A stretch of 64,000 nt of DNA from assembly GCA_013076295.1 (NCBI GenBank), contig RQOL01000828.1, positions 2,790,001 through 2,854,000 on the forward strand. The letters run 5' to 3'. Below, one piece after another: positions 38,786-51,000 of this stretch. How positions within the stretch are numbered: position 1 is the stretch's first letter; each line of letters opens with the position of its first letter. The notes below the pieces were generated by a model. It was not told the origin of the DNA, ran no database searches, and saw only the letters and a program-made list of their open reading frames with translations. Source of the DNA: Sanderia malayensis. Lineage: Eukaryota; Cnidaria; Scyphozoa; Semaeostomeae; Pelagiidae. Both the position numbers and the translations under genes were made by a program.

Positions 38786-41326
38786 ATGGGTTTACCTGCA
38801 AAATTGACGGAAGAAGAGCAAGCATTGCTAGACAAATACGCCTTTATGAAGAAAAGGGTATGAAAGTTTTATGAAAGTCAGCACAATTTTTCTCTGCAGT
38901 GTTATTTACGTTTCTAAGCATCTTATTCTATTCCATAATATGCAAAGCTTCCTTATCTACTACTGTTGTGAATAATGTTTTTCAGAAGAAAGAATTGCAG
39001 CAAAAGCAAGCAGCTGTGAGCTCAGAAAGTGTTAAAGTAGCCTCCAGCGTTAAGAAAGGTATCCTACAATCTTTCATTCTTAGCTGACTGAAAATTCTCC
39101 TTTGAAATGAAAACCATAGTATGTACTGTACCACTGTACCATGTGTCTCTGTACCATGTTATTTGGGTGACTTAATTTGTGTTTGGTTTACAAGCTGAAG
39201 GGAAAGAAATCCACAGAGCACCCAGTGATGCAAAGGAGCTGGCCAAGAGAAAAATACTCTCAGGGGTGAATTAATTTGATTATGCTATCTCTTTCTCTTT
39301 CTATCTCTTTCACATTTATATACTCAGAATAATGGTATGTTTATGTCAATATGAATACATAAATTAAATAAAGAATGAAATGGATGAATTTCAGGAGCTG
39401 AAAATCAAGAGAGATAATGAGCACAGGGAGTTCAAAAGAGCAAGAAGCCACCTGGAGAAGAAGCTAGAAAACGAAAAACCGATTGGGAAAAATGTATGCT
39501 CCACAATTCTATTATTAAAAGCCACCTTTACGCACACAACTATTCCATATGATGTTATTGAATGAGTCTCAATCTATTAAATTTAAGGACGACATATCTG
39601 CGATGGACAGAAAGCAAAATGTTGAGGTGAGAATTGTAAAAAAATCTCTAATTTTTGTTGAAATATTTTGTATCTTTATATGAGCTTTAACAAAACGATG
39701 CCGCAAATATACATTAAAACAAAGTGTTACCTCCTTTTCTTTTATCTTCCAGAAACTACAGCCAAGGAACTCGAATAGAAATTATCACGAAAGGTATAGA
39801 ATATTTGACTTTACCCATCAGAAAGTTATTGATAATCTATTTATTAATAGTCATGCAGTTATTAATAGTCTTTTGTTTTTTCACACCAGTTTTGTGGCTG
39901 GTGGATTACTCAAAGAGGCATCATCAGGTGATGTATTAATTTAGATGCTTCCTTTTTTGTGAGGTATTACTTTTGCTAATGACTTCTACAGTAAGAAGGA
40001 ACCAATGGATTAAGAATTTTCAGTAAATCTCTGCTCGAACAATAGAAAAAACAATAGCTTATTGTTTTTTAACAGTAGGCTGCATGCACAATTTTCAGGT
40101 TCTTATTTGCTGGCTTTTACTGTATAAATAGAGCATAGAGCACGGTGGAAGCATGAACTCATTTCGTATTGAGCCATACTTGCACAACTCCCTTTTGAAC
40201 AATTTGTGCTAGACCAGTAGGAATTGTTTGAAAATCAAGAGATGTTCCTAAGTTGATCTACTAGCATCAATGTAATTGGAATATGCGTGATCTTTTTACA
40301 GATTATCCCGACCACAATCGACCACGTTTTGAGAAACAGGTGAGGTTTTCGTTTTCCGACGTTACCTAACCCCCGGAACTCACTCAATTTCCTTATAAAC
40401 TTATATATGATTATAAAGCAACCTACCACATCGTCAGGAGGTTGCATCGTGTCTTTGGTTACCCATAAAATCATGTGCCCTTACCCAAGAACGTCTTTGA
40501 TTCTTCAAACTTTGAATTTCAAATCGTTTAAGGTGATTCCATTCTTTTCTGCAGAGAAAAAGAATATTCGTTTCTGGCTTCGGTCTGACAGAGAACATCC
40601 TTCAGAATTGCTTCACTAAATTTGGTAAGAAATATCGATGCTTGTTACGCTGTTAACATCTGCAGTTAGTGCTTAATTTTTTTTCGCTTTTTTACGAGAA
40701 ACTGGAGGTAAATAAGATGGCTTGGCTGATACAAGTCTTGCGCAATAAGCTCAATTGTTTCGAGTTTTCACGGCTTGTGTTTCCTCAAACTGTCTCTAAG
40801 ATGTAATATTGCCTTTTAGGGACAATTTTGAACGTCCATCCAGAATTGGAAAGAGGGTAGCTACATGTTTGCTCTTTGAAATATATTTATTAAACATTTA
40901 TCGTTAAAAATGAACGTTTATTCATTAAACAGCGAATTATTTCATCCAGCCAGGGCTTCATTACTTTCCAAACACACGAAGCAGCCGAAAAAGCAATAGC
41001 AGAAATGCACGGAGATATGGTAGAGAATGTGAATTTGAAAGTATGCATGGCTGGTAGACCGAATCGAGGAGATAACTACCCTGATAGAAGATCTTTTGAT
41101 GGTGCGTATTACTCTTGTTTCTGTTCATTAGCTTTTGTTTTTATGCGATATCTGAATGGGAGACGAGCTCTTTTATTTTATTTTGGTCGCAGGAAGAGGA
41201 GAAAGGGAGTCGCACCCTGTTCAAAGATTTTCAAGCCAAGATTCCCCCTTGACTCCCCCAGAGAAAAACAGTCAACCATGTGATAAAAGAGGACTCGTCA
41301 CTTATTCCGATGAATTTGACTTTTGA
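38786..41326 (+). CDS. NELFE: NELF-E, RNA-binding subunit of negative elongation factor
   Basis: RNA-binding subunit of the NELF complex, which holds RNA polymerase II at promoter-proximal pauses in the nucleus. Exons: 38786-38857, 38986-39058, 39195-39265, 39395-39493, 39588-39626, 39753-39793, 39890-39927, 40302-40339, 40555-40624, 40820-40856, 40950-41101, 41193-41326; 287 aa, phases closed. The N-terminus (LTEEEQALLDKYAFMKKRKKE) matches the NELF-B-binding region. SFVAGGLLKEASS matches the conserved segment before the linker. One RRM spans about 158-230, with RNP2 IFVSGF and RNP1 GQGFITF. The C-terminus RGLVTYSDEFDF resembles the conserved NELF-E tail. The Arg-Asp dipeptide tract of vertebrate RDBP is absent. 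The acceptor at 40949 is preferred to the nearer CAG at 40932 because only it keeps the RRM in frame. The upstream neighbour is ASPM, 0.64 kb away. Confidence 0.92.
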
Positions 41327-41782
41327 GTATTTTGTTTTGTAAGGCGATATCTTTGTCAGCTAAATAGTATATAGTGTCCCAAGGTTCTTTTTGCGTACTG
41401 CACCATTTTTGGTTATCTGATCTGAGAAATGGTGTGTGTATGTCGATTGAATGCAACATTGTTCAAGTGAACATTGTGTAATCCGAACAGCTGGGAATGG
41501 TCTCAACGTGATCAGTAGGACCTATTTAGTATAATTCGACTCCTTGTGAGCTATTTTTCAGTCTATTTCAAAATTTGACTTTTTCAGCACCTACTTCATG
41601 TATGATAGAAAGTTTAAATAGCTATCTGCGGGCGATCTGGGTCCACTGAAATTGGAACCATTACTCCTAGAGAGCTGGGAATTAAAGCAACTCCCGTGTT
41701 CTTGTCGAAATAAAAAGTGTCCTTTTTTGGGCCTTCTCGATTCTGGCCACGATTAACAGTTAATAACCAGCAGGTAAGCCAA
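41327..41782. other. NELFE 3' flank
   Basis: Non-coding. It probably contains the NELFE 3' UTR; AATAAA at 41709-41714 is the first canonical polyadenylation signal downstream. It runs into the repeat block. Confidence 0.45.
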
Positions 41783-41966
41783 CTAAACGGAGGAGGATTT
41801 GAGGCCACGCGAAGGCTAGAATGACACACACAAACACGCAAACACACAAGCAAGATTTTTTCTCGACAAGGACTCGATTATATTTGGCTGCGCAGCCGTT
41901 TCGCTTCGCTCCGCTATGCAGCAGCAAAAATGAAAGGGCGGTATTATCGAGACAATCATAGCATAC
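41783..41966 (+). repeat. Left direct repeat flanking the telomere-motif block
   Basis: It starts with CTAAACGGAGGAGGATTTG, continues through AGGCCACGCG, a CA-rich tract, a GGCTGCGCAGCC palindrome and CAGCAAAAATGAAA, and ends GGGCGGTATTATCGAGACAATCATAGCATA. The same series of words, in the same order, recurs at 44131-44346. The two copies bracket the satellite and the fold-back element. Confidence 0.8.
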
Positions 41967-41998
41967 TGGCTGTTAACGTTGTTGACATGAGTGCTGCT

Positions 41999-43095
41999 GT
42001 GACGTAATTGTGTCCATAGTGGCTGTGGCATTGGCCTTTGGGTTGGGCTTAGGGTTAGGGTTACGCTATGCGGAGGAGAAAGGAGGTCAGAATGCGCAGT
42101 AGCATAGTTATTGATACTGCGCAGGAGCGTATGTGACGTAATTGTGTCCATAGTGGCTGAGGCATTGGCCTTTGGGTTAAGCTTAGGGTTAGGGTTACGC
42201 TATGCGGAGGAGAAAGGTGGTCAGAATGCGCAATTGTGTAGTTATTGATACTGCGCAGGGGCGTATGTGACGTAATTGTGTCCATAGTGGCTGTGGCATT
42301 GGCCTTAGGGTTAAGCTTAGGGTTAGGGTTACGCTATGCGGAGGAGAAAGGTGGTCAGAATGCGCAATTGTGTAGTTATTGATACTGCGCAGGGGCGTAT
42401 GTGACGTAATTGTGTCCATAGTGGCTGTGGCATTGGCCTTAGGGTTAAGCTTAGGGTTAGGGTTACGCTATGCGGAGGAGAAAGGTGGTCAGAATGCGCA
42501 ATTGTGTAGTTATTGATACTGCGCAGGGGCGTATGTGACGTAATTGTGTCCATAGTGGCTGAGGCATTGGCCTTTGGGTTAGGCTTAGGGTTAGGGTTAC
42601 GCTATGCGGAGGAGAAAGGTGGTCAGAATGCGCAGTAGCATAGTTATTGATACTGCGCAGGAGCGTATGTGACGTAATTGTGTCCATAGTGGCTGAGGCA
42701 TTGGCCTTTGGGTTAGGGTTAGGGTTAGGGTTAGGGTTACGCTATGCGGAGGAGAAAGGTGGTCAGAATGCGCAATTGTGTAGTTATTGATACTGCGCAG
42801 GGGCGTATGTGACGTAATTGTGTCCATAGTGGCTGTGGCATTGGCCTTAGGGCTAGGCTTAGGGTTAGGGTTAGGGTTAGGGTTACGTTATACGGAGGAG
42901 AAAGGTGGTGAGAATGCGCAGTAGCGTGATTCTTGGTAATGCGCAGGAGCGTATATGACGTATGGGTGTCCACAGAGCTGAGGCATTGGCCTCAGGCTTA
43001 GGGTTAGGGTTACGTCATGCGGAGGAGAAAGGTGGTCACTGTACGCAGTGGCATATATGGTGGTACTGCGCAGGAGCATATATGACGTGACTCTG
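41999..43095 (+). repeat. 134-bp satellite array carrying TTAGGG telomere motifs
   Basis: Eight head-to-tail units begin at about 41999, 42133, 42267, 42401, 42535, 42669, 42809 and 42955, with a last partial unit after 43082. Each starts GTGACGTAATTGTGTCC, passes through GGCATTGGCC, then a run of TTAGGG/TTGGGT hexamers, TTACGCTATGCGGAGGAG, AAAGGTGGTCAGAATGCGC and ACTGCGCAGGAGCG. The first five spacings are exactly 134. The next two are 140 and 146, consistent with one and two extra hexamers, since the TTAGGG run visibly lengthens there; the last units are more divergent. The short minus-strand frames of 74-78 codons that recur in each unit are by-products of the repeat. Confidence 0.93.
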
Positions 43096-43125
43096 GTTGA
43101 TGATTTTTTCCTGAACGATGGACCT

Positions 43126-43675
43126 GGCCTAAATTTATTGAATTGCAAAAACCGTTGTAAAAGTTAATACTTTTGGATGTGCTGGATGATATATATGCTC
43201 AAATTAAAGGTAAGTGACATGGTTTTGACATCCTACAAGCTTACTGAAATATTAGCTGATGCGACACGGGATTTTACTGAAGTATTCCAGAACTTTACCA
43301 AAATCTGAAATTTTAACTTTTGTAACAGTATGTAACACCACACGGGTTTGCTTGTTAAAGGTTTCACAACGAAGAAAATCATTTTTTTTTCAGCCTAAGT
43401 GACTTTAAATATGTAACGGAATATCAGACCGTTACAATTCTTTGAATTTATTCACTTGTATAAGGGATAGGTGTAGGTATAGGTATAATAACAGTGATCT
43501 GCCACCACTGTGTTTCCTTTCGAATTGGAGAAATGTTGTATTAGCTAATATTTCAGTAAGCTTTTGGGATATCAAAACCCTGTCACTTACCTTTAATTTG
43601 AACTTACATATTATATGCAGTAAATATAAGATTTTTAATTCAACAACTGTTTTGGTCATTCGATTAATTTAGGCC
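43126..43675. mobile_element. Fold-back (long inverted repeat) element
   Basis: The ends read GGCCTAAATTTATTGAATTG and, on the opposite strand, GGCCTAAATTAATCGAATG. Arms continue inward for about 130 bp. The best-conserved part pairs 43199-43257 with 43543-43601 (AGGTAAGTGACA, GCTTACTGAAATATTAGCT and their complements). The roughly 285-bp centre has no coding frame. No convincing target duplication is seen. It may be a MITE or the palindromic core of the surrounding composite. Confidence 0.75.
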
Positions 43676-43949
43676 TGTTGCATCGTTCCGCAAAGAAATA
43701 AACAAAATACCGATATTTGAAACGTTTTTGTCATTATCGATATTTTACTAGTATCCGCATCGCATATCATATGCTTCGCCACAGTATGCATATGTTAACC
43801 TTGTTTACCTCCAAAGCGAATATTTAACTTTGGACTCATTGATTTACAAAAGTTATTTGCCCCCTCCCCCTTTAAAATGGCCGCCAAATGGCATCACTGT
43901 TGTCTGCACGAATCGTGCGGAGCCGGGTATCTAGCGCCTCCGGCGCTTT

Positions 43950-43996
43950 ATATCATTGGCTAAGGGTTAGGGTCAGGGTCAGGACTAGGGCTAGAG
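43950..43996 (+). repeat. Degenerate telomere-like run
   Basis: CTAAGGGTTAGGGTCAGGGTC and following GGACTAGGGCTAG form a decayed TTAGGG series between the fold-back element and the right direct repeat. A short hairpin AGCGCC-TCC-GGCGCT lies just upstream at about 43932-43946. Confidence 0.7.
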
Positions 43997-44130
43997 TACC
44001 CTAAAGGTGGGCGTGTATGCGCAGTGCCATGTATAAGCTACTATATTTCGCACAGATTTTCTCTTCCACTTGCAGGCATTCATTTTATTAACTTTTCTCC
44101 ATTGATAATAAAAGCAGCTGCAGCATGCGG

Positions 44131-44346
44131 CTAAACGGAGGAGGATTTGAGGCCACGCGCCTGCTAGAATGACACAACAAACACACAAACAAACACACAA
44201 ATACACACACACAAACATGACTCGATTATTTTGCTGCGCAGCCGCTTCCCTCATCTACGCAGCGGCAAAAATGAAAGCAATTTTTTCTGCAAAATTCATT
44301 AGGGACCTGTTTGAGAGGGCGGTATTATCGAGAGAATCATAGCATA
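44131..44346 (+). repeat. Right direct repeat flanking the telomere-motif block
   Basis: Second copy of the 41783-41966 repeat, in the same orientation. It opens with the identical CTAAACGGAGGAGGATTTG and closes with GGGCGGTATTATCGAGAGAATCATAGCATA. It is longer by about 30 bp, owing to an insertion before the GGGCGG segment and a longer CA-rich microsatellite. Confidence 0.8.
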
Positions 44347-45039
44347 TAACACAACACAATATTCAAGAAAGCTGAACAAAACCTACCCACACCCACCGCG
44401 CCAAGCCATATGATAACCACAGAGTTCAAACGAATTATTTGAATATTGAAAACACCGTCGAGAGTTGGGTTGATAAATTTTTTAGACAATGTTATCATTT
44501 TCAAAAACACTTTGCCTCGAATATTTGGTCAAGGAGGCTATTTTTCACGAAATATCTATCTAATTAATGGAACATTCTTTTGACACAAATTAAACATTTG
44601 TTAAGTTGTTACCATTCGTCAAGATGGTGCTTCCGACATTTTTCATGTCTTGAACATTTTCCGATTATTAATTTTTTCATTCCGCTGCAAGGTTGTTTTA
44701 TCCTTGCGACAGCTTCCTGCTGCTGTTCATCTGACTTCCGGCGTACAGATTTGTTTTCAATATTCAAACAATGCAAAGGTTTCAGTGAAACAAAAGTGTC
44801 AGCCAGAAACCAACTGCTTGAAACCTGTGCAAAGTTAGCATCCCACAGAGATCGGAAAACAGCACCTCATTCGAAGGAAAACTTTTCTCGACTTGCGTTT
44901 AGCTGTGTGACTCAAGTGGGCTGGTTGCAAATATGTTCAGTGTGTGATAGCAGCTTTAATTTTCTAGAAGAAATACTCACAGATTCAAATAACTTGGAGC
45001 TGAATTCAGCGTAAGTAATTTGTGAGTGGACGATATTTT
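44347..45039. other. 5' flank of laminin gamma
   Basis: Non-coding as far as I can see; it should contain the laminin gamma promoter and 5' UTR. The 144-codon frame at 44580-45014 has no recognisable similarity and ends just before the laminin start. Confidence 0.45.
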
Positions 45040-48000
45040 ATGACAAAAATGGCTTCGGGTGTATGTAAAAGAAGAAGTGTTTTGAATTCGATAGTCTTCC
45101 TTTTGCTTTCACTCGAGATTGTATCATGCCAACTTGGGACTGCGAAAAAATGTTATGAAATTGATACTAGTCCATCGAGGTGTATGCCTGAATTTGTTAA
45201 CGCGGCTTATTTGAAAAATATTTACTCGAATAATACTTGTGGGATGAAAAAACCGAGTTATTACTGTGTACAGAGTGGGGTAATTGGGCTGCAAAAAACG
45301 TGCCAGTATTGTGATAATTCGAAGAAAGAACTTGCCCACCCTGCTCGCTTGATGAATGACTATGTTGGAGAAGCAGCCAAAGACGCGACATGGTGGCAAA
45401 GTGAGACATTGCTCGAGAATAAAAATAGAGTGAGAATTATTCTGGATTTGGGTAAAACGTTTGAAATTACGTACATCAGAATAACATTCCACTCACCGCG
45501 ACCACAATCTTTTGCCATCTACAAGCGAACAAGCACAAGAAAGGACGCAAAGTGGATACCATTTCAATACTACTCGGAGACATGCAAGAAAACCTATGGA
45601 ATTTCAGAGAATGCTATTGTGCCGAAGGAAAATCAAAAGCTGGCATTGTGCTCGAGTAAATATAGTAAAATAACGCCATTAAGTGGTGGTAATGTGGCAT
45701 TTTCAACCCTCGAAGGAAGGCCTGATCGATATGGAATTGACAGCAGCCCTGTATTGCAAGTAAGTTATTTGTTTTTTCTCAAAATAATCCAATTAATCTT
45801 TTGAAAATCCACTGAATTTCGCCCCTGGGTATGGAATCTTAATTCCTTTCATCTTTGCGCTTGACAAACCATGTTATTGTTTCAAGTATTCACATTAAAA
45901 CTCTTTCAACCCTTGCTGGATATACGCCTCCAATATCCTCTCGCATATATCGTATACCTTTCGCCTTGTTAAAATAGAATATTGAGAAATATATTAAGAA
46001 AATATCTTTTCTTAATTGAATTTAATCGAAAGAGATTTTTTGCCGCCCCGCCAATCCGGCGGGAAGAACACCGCCCTTTTGGCGGATGTTGAGCTAATTA
46101 TTCCTGTCGTTCAAATAGTTGCACTGCGCAGGTTTCCTTTTGGGAAGGCGAGACAGATGGTGATAATATTTTGATTAGAGAAAATCTCGGGGTGTCAACA
46201 TTGAGAACCTGTGAAGAGGCTCTCCATGGAACTCCCCAATGACCTTCTATTCTCATTAGTTGGTCACCTTTAACCTTTTGAGTCCATGGCAAACATTTTA
46301 AGCCAACTTGAATGATAAATATTTCTTTCAATGATTTCCCCGGCCTCGTTTTGAGAGCAGTTCTTCAGGGATTCAGGGGTGTAATATTACATTGCCTAAT
46401 CTCAAACTGAGACCAATCGTGAAATGCGAGAAATATCACAAACATCTTTCTTTGTACCTGTAAACATGCAATATAGCGTGTTTCATCCCAATTATAACGC
46501 CATCATTTGATGTTATTTCGTTGTAGTTATACTTCCAGAATAACATGCTAATAATTTACTTGCATTATCTGCAGGAATGGGTCACTGTTTCATCCTTGAA
46601 AATCGAACTTGATAGAATGAGCACATTTGGTGATGAAGTTTTTGGTGACCAGAATGTCCTGCGCAGTTACTACTACGCAATTTCCAACCTGGTCGTTGGT
46701 GGTCGTTGTAAATGCAATGGTCATGCTTCGGAATGCATTGAAGGTGTGACCGGCGCAGGAGCAAAGAAATTCTTGTGCAAATGTGAGCATAACACAGCAG
46801 GAGATGATTGCGAGAAATGCCAACCACTTTACAATGATAGGCCATGGGCAAGAGCAACAAGACATACCGCCAATCCGTGTGCACGTAAGTTTTATTATCA
46901 CCTGTATCAACCCCCGGATTTGTACTGCTTTTATGTCAAAATCAATGTGAATCGTCATGATTCACGGGCGTACTCATTAGCATTATAATGTCAATGCTTC
47001 TGCGTAGCGTTTGATTGCGAAGGAGCGTGACGTATTTATCAATTGCGTGATCCAGCTGATCCAATGAAGATAATGGGGAATTATTTAATCAGGAAACCTG
47101 TGATGATATTATGGCGTGTGATGTGATATTTCACTGTAAATTACGAAACAGCTTGTTCCTTTCACAGACAATATATTTTAGGCATCTGTGATTATGCATC
47201 TAATCCCTCATCGCATCTCTCTGTACATTTCAGCGTGCAATTGCAATGGACTTGCTGACTCCTGCGTCTTTGACCTGCAACTCTATCGTTTGACTGGCCG
47301 TGGAGGCCGCTGCGTGGCATGCAAGAACAACACCGATGGCGCAAATTGCGAACGATGCAAAGTCTATCATTATCGTAAATTCGTCAAAGAGGCTTGCAAA
47401 CCGTGTCAGTGTAACCCCGTGGGATCAAGGCGTCTACAATGTAATTCGGATGGTCAGTGCTCCTGTCAGCCGGGGGTCTATGGACAGAAATGTGATAAAT
47501 GTCGACCTGGATACTTTGGGTTTTCTAAAACTGGCTGCCGGTATGCTAATACTTGATGTAGTACCACTCACCCTAATATTTAGGCTTTTCCAGCGATATT
47601 CTTTCGTTTGAGTATCAGTTTTCATTGGCCTCATTGAAATGTTTTGTTTTCTTAGGCCTTGTCGCTGTTCATCAGCTGGAAGCCTCAGTGAGAATTGTGA
47701 TGCGATTGGTCAGTGTCGTTGTAAAGACAATGTGATTGGACAGAAATGCGACCAGTGCAAAGCACAGCATTTCGATTTGGAATCATCAAATGTGAAGGGA
47801 TGCAAGCCATGCTTCTGCTACGGTCATGGCATTGCTTGTTCTTCAAGACTCGGCTTTGGTAAAGATGCCATTGTAAGTAATTTCAAAGATGGACTCGAAG
47901 GATGGAAAGTGGAAAACTACGCAGGTAAATTCGATTGATTTCAACTAGGACCTTCCCTCTCTCTTACAAAAACGGTGTCTGCTTATTTTTAGCTTGTTTT

Positions 48001-51000
48001 GAATTACAGGTCTCTGTAGTTGAATCATTTTTGTGATAGTTGACCCTGTGGCGATGTTTTATGTAGAATTTCATGAACATCAAAGTTTGATTTGAATTAT
48101 TTGTATTTATTGTTTGAATTTTTCGCTCTAGGTGTTGACTTTGCCTCTGCATCAACCTTTGATGTAAAGGGCCATCAAATTAGAGTGACTGCACCTGTGA
48201 CAGGAGAGGTTCTCTACCTTGTCTCCCCACCGAAGTACCTTGGTAATCGCTTGAGCAGCTATGGAAAGAAATTCACTTTCTTGATGGGAGTGACAGAAGT
48301 CCAAGACGGTTGGAACAACACGAGAAAGGACTTTATTCTAGAAGGCTCTGGCTTGAAGGCTGAATTCCCCATCAATGCCCAAGGCAATGGGATTCCCCGA
48401 GCACGATTTGAGCTATACTCATTCACACTTGTTGAGCCAAAGGGGATGTCCCCTTACCTTTTCCAGCGCCTGCTCACCAATTTGTCAGCGATCAAGATTC
48501 GAATGACATTCGGTCGAACGATTGGCGTAATTGACATGGTCACCATGGAGACCACTAAGCCAGTGTCGCTGAATTCGCCGGAGCAGGTCACGTGGTTGGA
48601 GCAATGTAAATGCCAAGTCGGTTATACAGGGATACAATGTGAGAAATGTGATCATGGTTATACGAGAGCCAATAGCAAAGAAGGGAAACATGGAAAGTAG
48701 GTCCTTTTGAAGTTTGCTAATTATTAACTTTTGTATTTCCGTTGCCTTGTTCCGTTGAACCTCCGGAGTCCAAATATTAGATTATCATTAAGACAAAGAA
48801 AAATGAGAAGAATAAGCAAAACAAACATTTTAGGAATGTCAAAACAAACTATTAAAAATCATTACCCTGTGCTAATCCAAACAATTTCATTCTCTTTAGA
48901 TGCGTACTTTGCAACTGCAACAACCATGCCAAAGAATGCCACCCCGAAACAGGTGAATGCAAATGCCAGGATAATACCACGGGAAAGAACTGCGAGAAAT
49001 GCAGGCCTGGTTTCTATGGCTACGCAACGAATGGCCAATCAGACGACTGCAAGCCATGCCCATGCGTATTCGGAAGCCAGTGTATTTATGTTGCTGGCAG
49101 AGTTCATTGTACTGACTGTCCACAGGGACACGAGGGCGACAGATGTGAACGATGTAAAGATGGATATTTTGGAGATCCAGAAGGAAAGAAAGGACCAAAA
49201 ACAGGGTATGCTATGTTGTTTTATTTAATGTTAACAAGCATATTTCAATATGATACTTTGTTGAATTGTTTAGCTAATTATGTGACGTTTCCTATGTCTA
49301 GGTGTAAGCCGTGTAATTGTAGTGGCAATATCGATAAGAATGCTCTTGGAAACTGCGACCAAACAACAGGTGAATGCTTGAAGTGTATTTACAATACCAA
49401 GAATGGGGCACTTGGAAAGTGCGAGAAATGCAAAGATGGTTACTATGGAGACGCACTTGCACTACCAAAAGGACAGTGTAAACGTAAGAAGCGAAATATA
49501 TATATTTTTTATTTTTATTTTTTCACGTTGCTTGCTACGTCTTCAAGATGCTCAATGTGTTCTATAGCTGGGTTTTAACTGTTACCGACTGCCTACATAA
49601 CAAGAGTCGTGTCTGTGGAAAGTCGTGTCTGTGGAAAGTCTTGGAAAGCCTTTAGCAAGCAATTTCCCCTAACACAACTTGGTATAGTGTAGCTTAAGAT
49701 AGATGTTGGAGCTCATTTATGATATCTTGTATTGTTTATCTGGGTCTTGGTCATATTGATTTGAATTCTCATTGTTGGATCACCTTCTTTTATCCAGCTT
49801 GTAACTGCTTTGTGAATGGCACAGTTTGGCCTCCGGGTGTCAACCCGAAGAAAGATTTATTACCATGCGATTCAAACGGTCAGTGTCAATGCAGAGATAT
49901 GGTAATCGGGAAGAACTGCAGCTCTTGTCCTCCTAAATACTGGAACGTAGCATCGGGGAATGGCTGCGAGACGTGTCGATGCAATGCTGTTGGTTCAGTT
50001 GATGAGTTTTGCGATGTTAAAACTGGCCAGTGCAATTGCAAGGAGGGCGTGGCAGATAGGCAGTGCGCTCAGTGTGCGCCGGGGCATTACAGCTTCTCAA
50101 AACGTGGATGCAAGTGTGAGTAATGAGTAATCTTCTTATTGAACTCGCGAGCATGTTCAAAATATTATCTACGTATAAGTGAACCAATGTTTCTTTTTAT
50201 GTTTATATGCCTATAGAATAGCGTTGAAAATCGGAAACATAGCGAAACATAATAACTACTGTAGTTAGTAGTTATTCTGAAGTTCTTTACCGATCAAAGA
50301 TTGTTATATGCCTGTGTGTTCTATGCTGGTTATTTTTTATCTTTTCAGCTTGTAATTGCAATAAGTTTGGATCAGTGAACATCAATTGCACAGAGCTTGG
50401 AGTTTGTCACTGTCGCCCTGGTGTGCTTGGTGTGAAATGTGACCAGTGCCCAGAAAACAAATACAATTTGTCAGTGGGTTGCATCTGTAAGTAGCATTTG
50501 CCAGCCTTCACATTTAGCTACCACGTGTAGTTAAATGTAAGCTATAGCTTGCTATGCGAGCCTGGTAGCTGGACACGTTGTGATTTGCTTTGTTTTTATC
50601 TATAGCCTGTCCTCAGTGTTACTTCTTGGTACAGAGGAAAGTTCACGAGCTCAGGGAGAAGCTCATCAGATTGAAGGCTTCAGTTGGCGAGGCGAAGTTG
50701 CCACAGAATTTCACAATCAAGAACAAGAACTTTGTCGTAGCTTTGAAAAAGATCGAGGTCGAGGCTGGCCTCTTGTCCAAGAAAGTCACCACTTTGAAAC
50801 AAGGAGATAGAGATCTGAACATTTTCTTCCAAAAACTCCTGGATGAATTTGCACTTCTTAAGCAAGGTTTGAGCAACTTGAAGATCGTCTTGAAAACTGC
50901 TTTCAATGATTCCGAAATGGCGAAGACAGATATCAGCGATGCTGAAGAAATCATTGAACAAATAAAGAATTTATTGAACGATGCAAGATATCAACTGGAT

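Noticed and set aside
41999..43095. Regularly spaced repeats resembling a CRISPR array
   Set aside because: The units are contiguous with no unique spacers, and the genome is eukaryotic; it is a satellite.
42061..43148. Series of similar 74-78-codon minus-strand ORFs, seeming like a gene family
   Set aside because: They recur with the 134-bp satellite period and include the telomere hexamers; they are repeat translation, not genes.
44580..45014. 144-codon ORF just upstream of laminin gamma
   Set aside because: No similarity and no clear splice connection to the laminin start; probably 5' flank or UTR by chance open.
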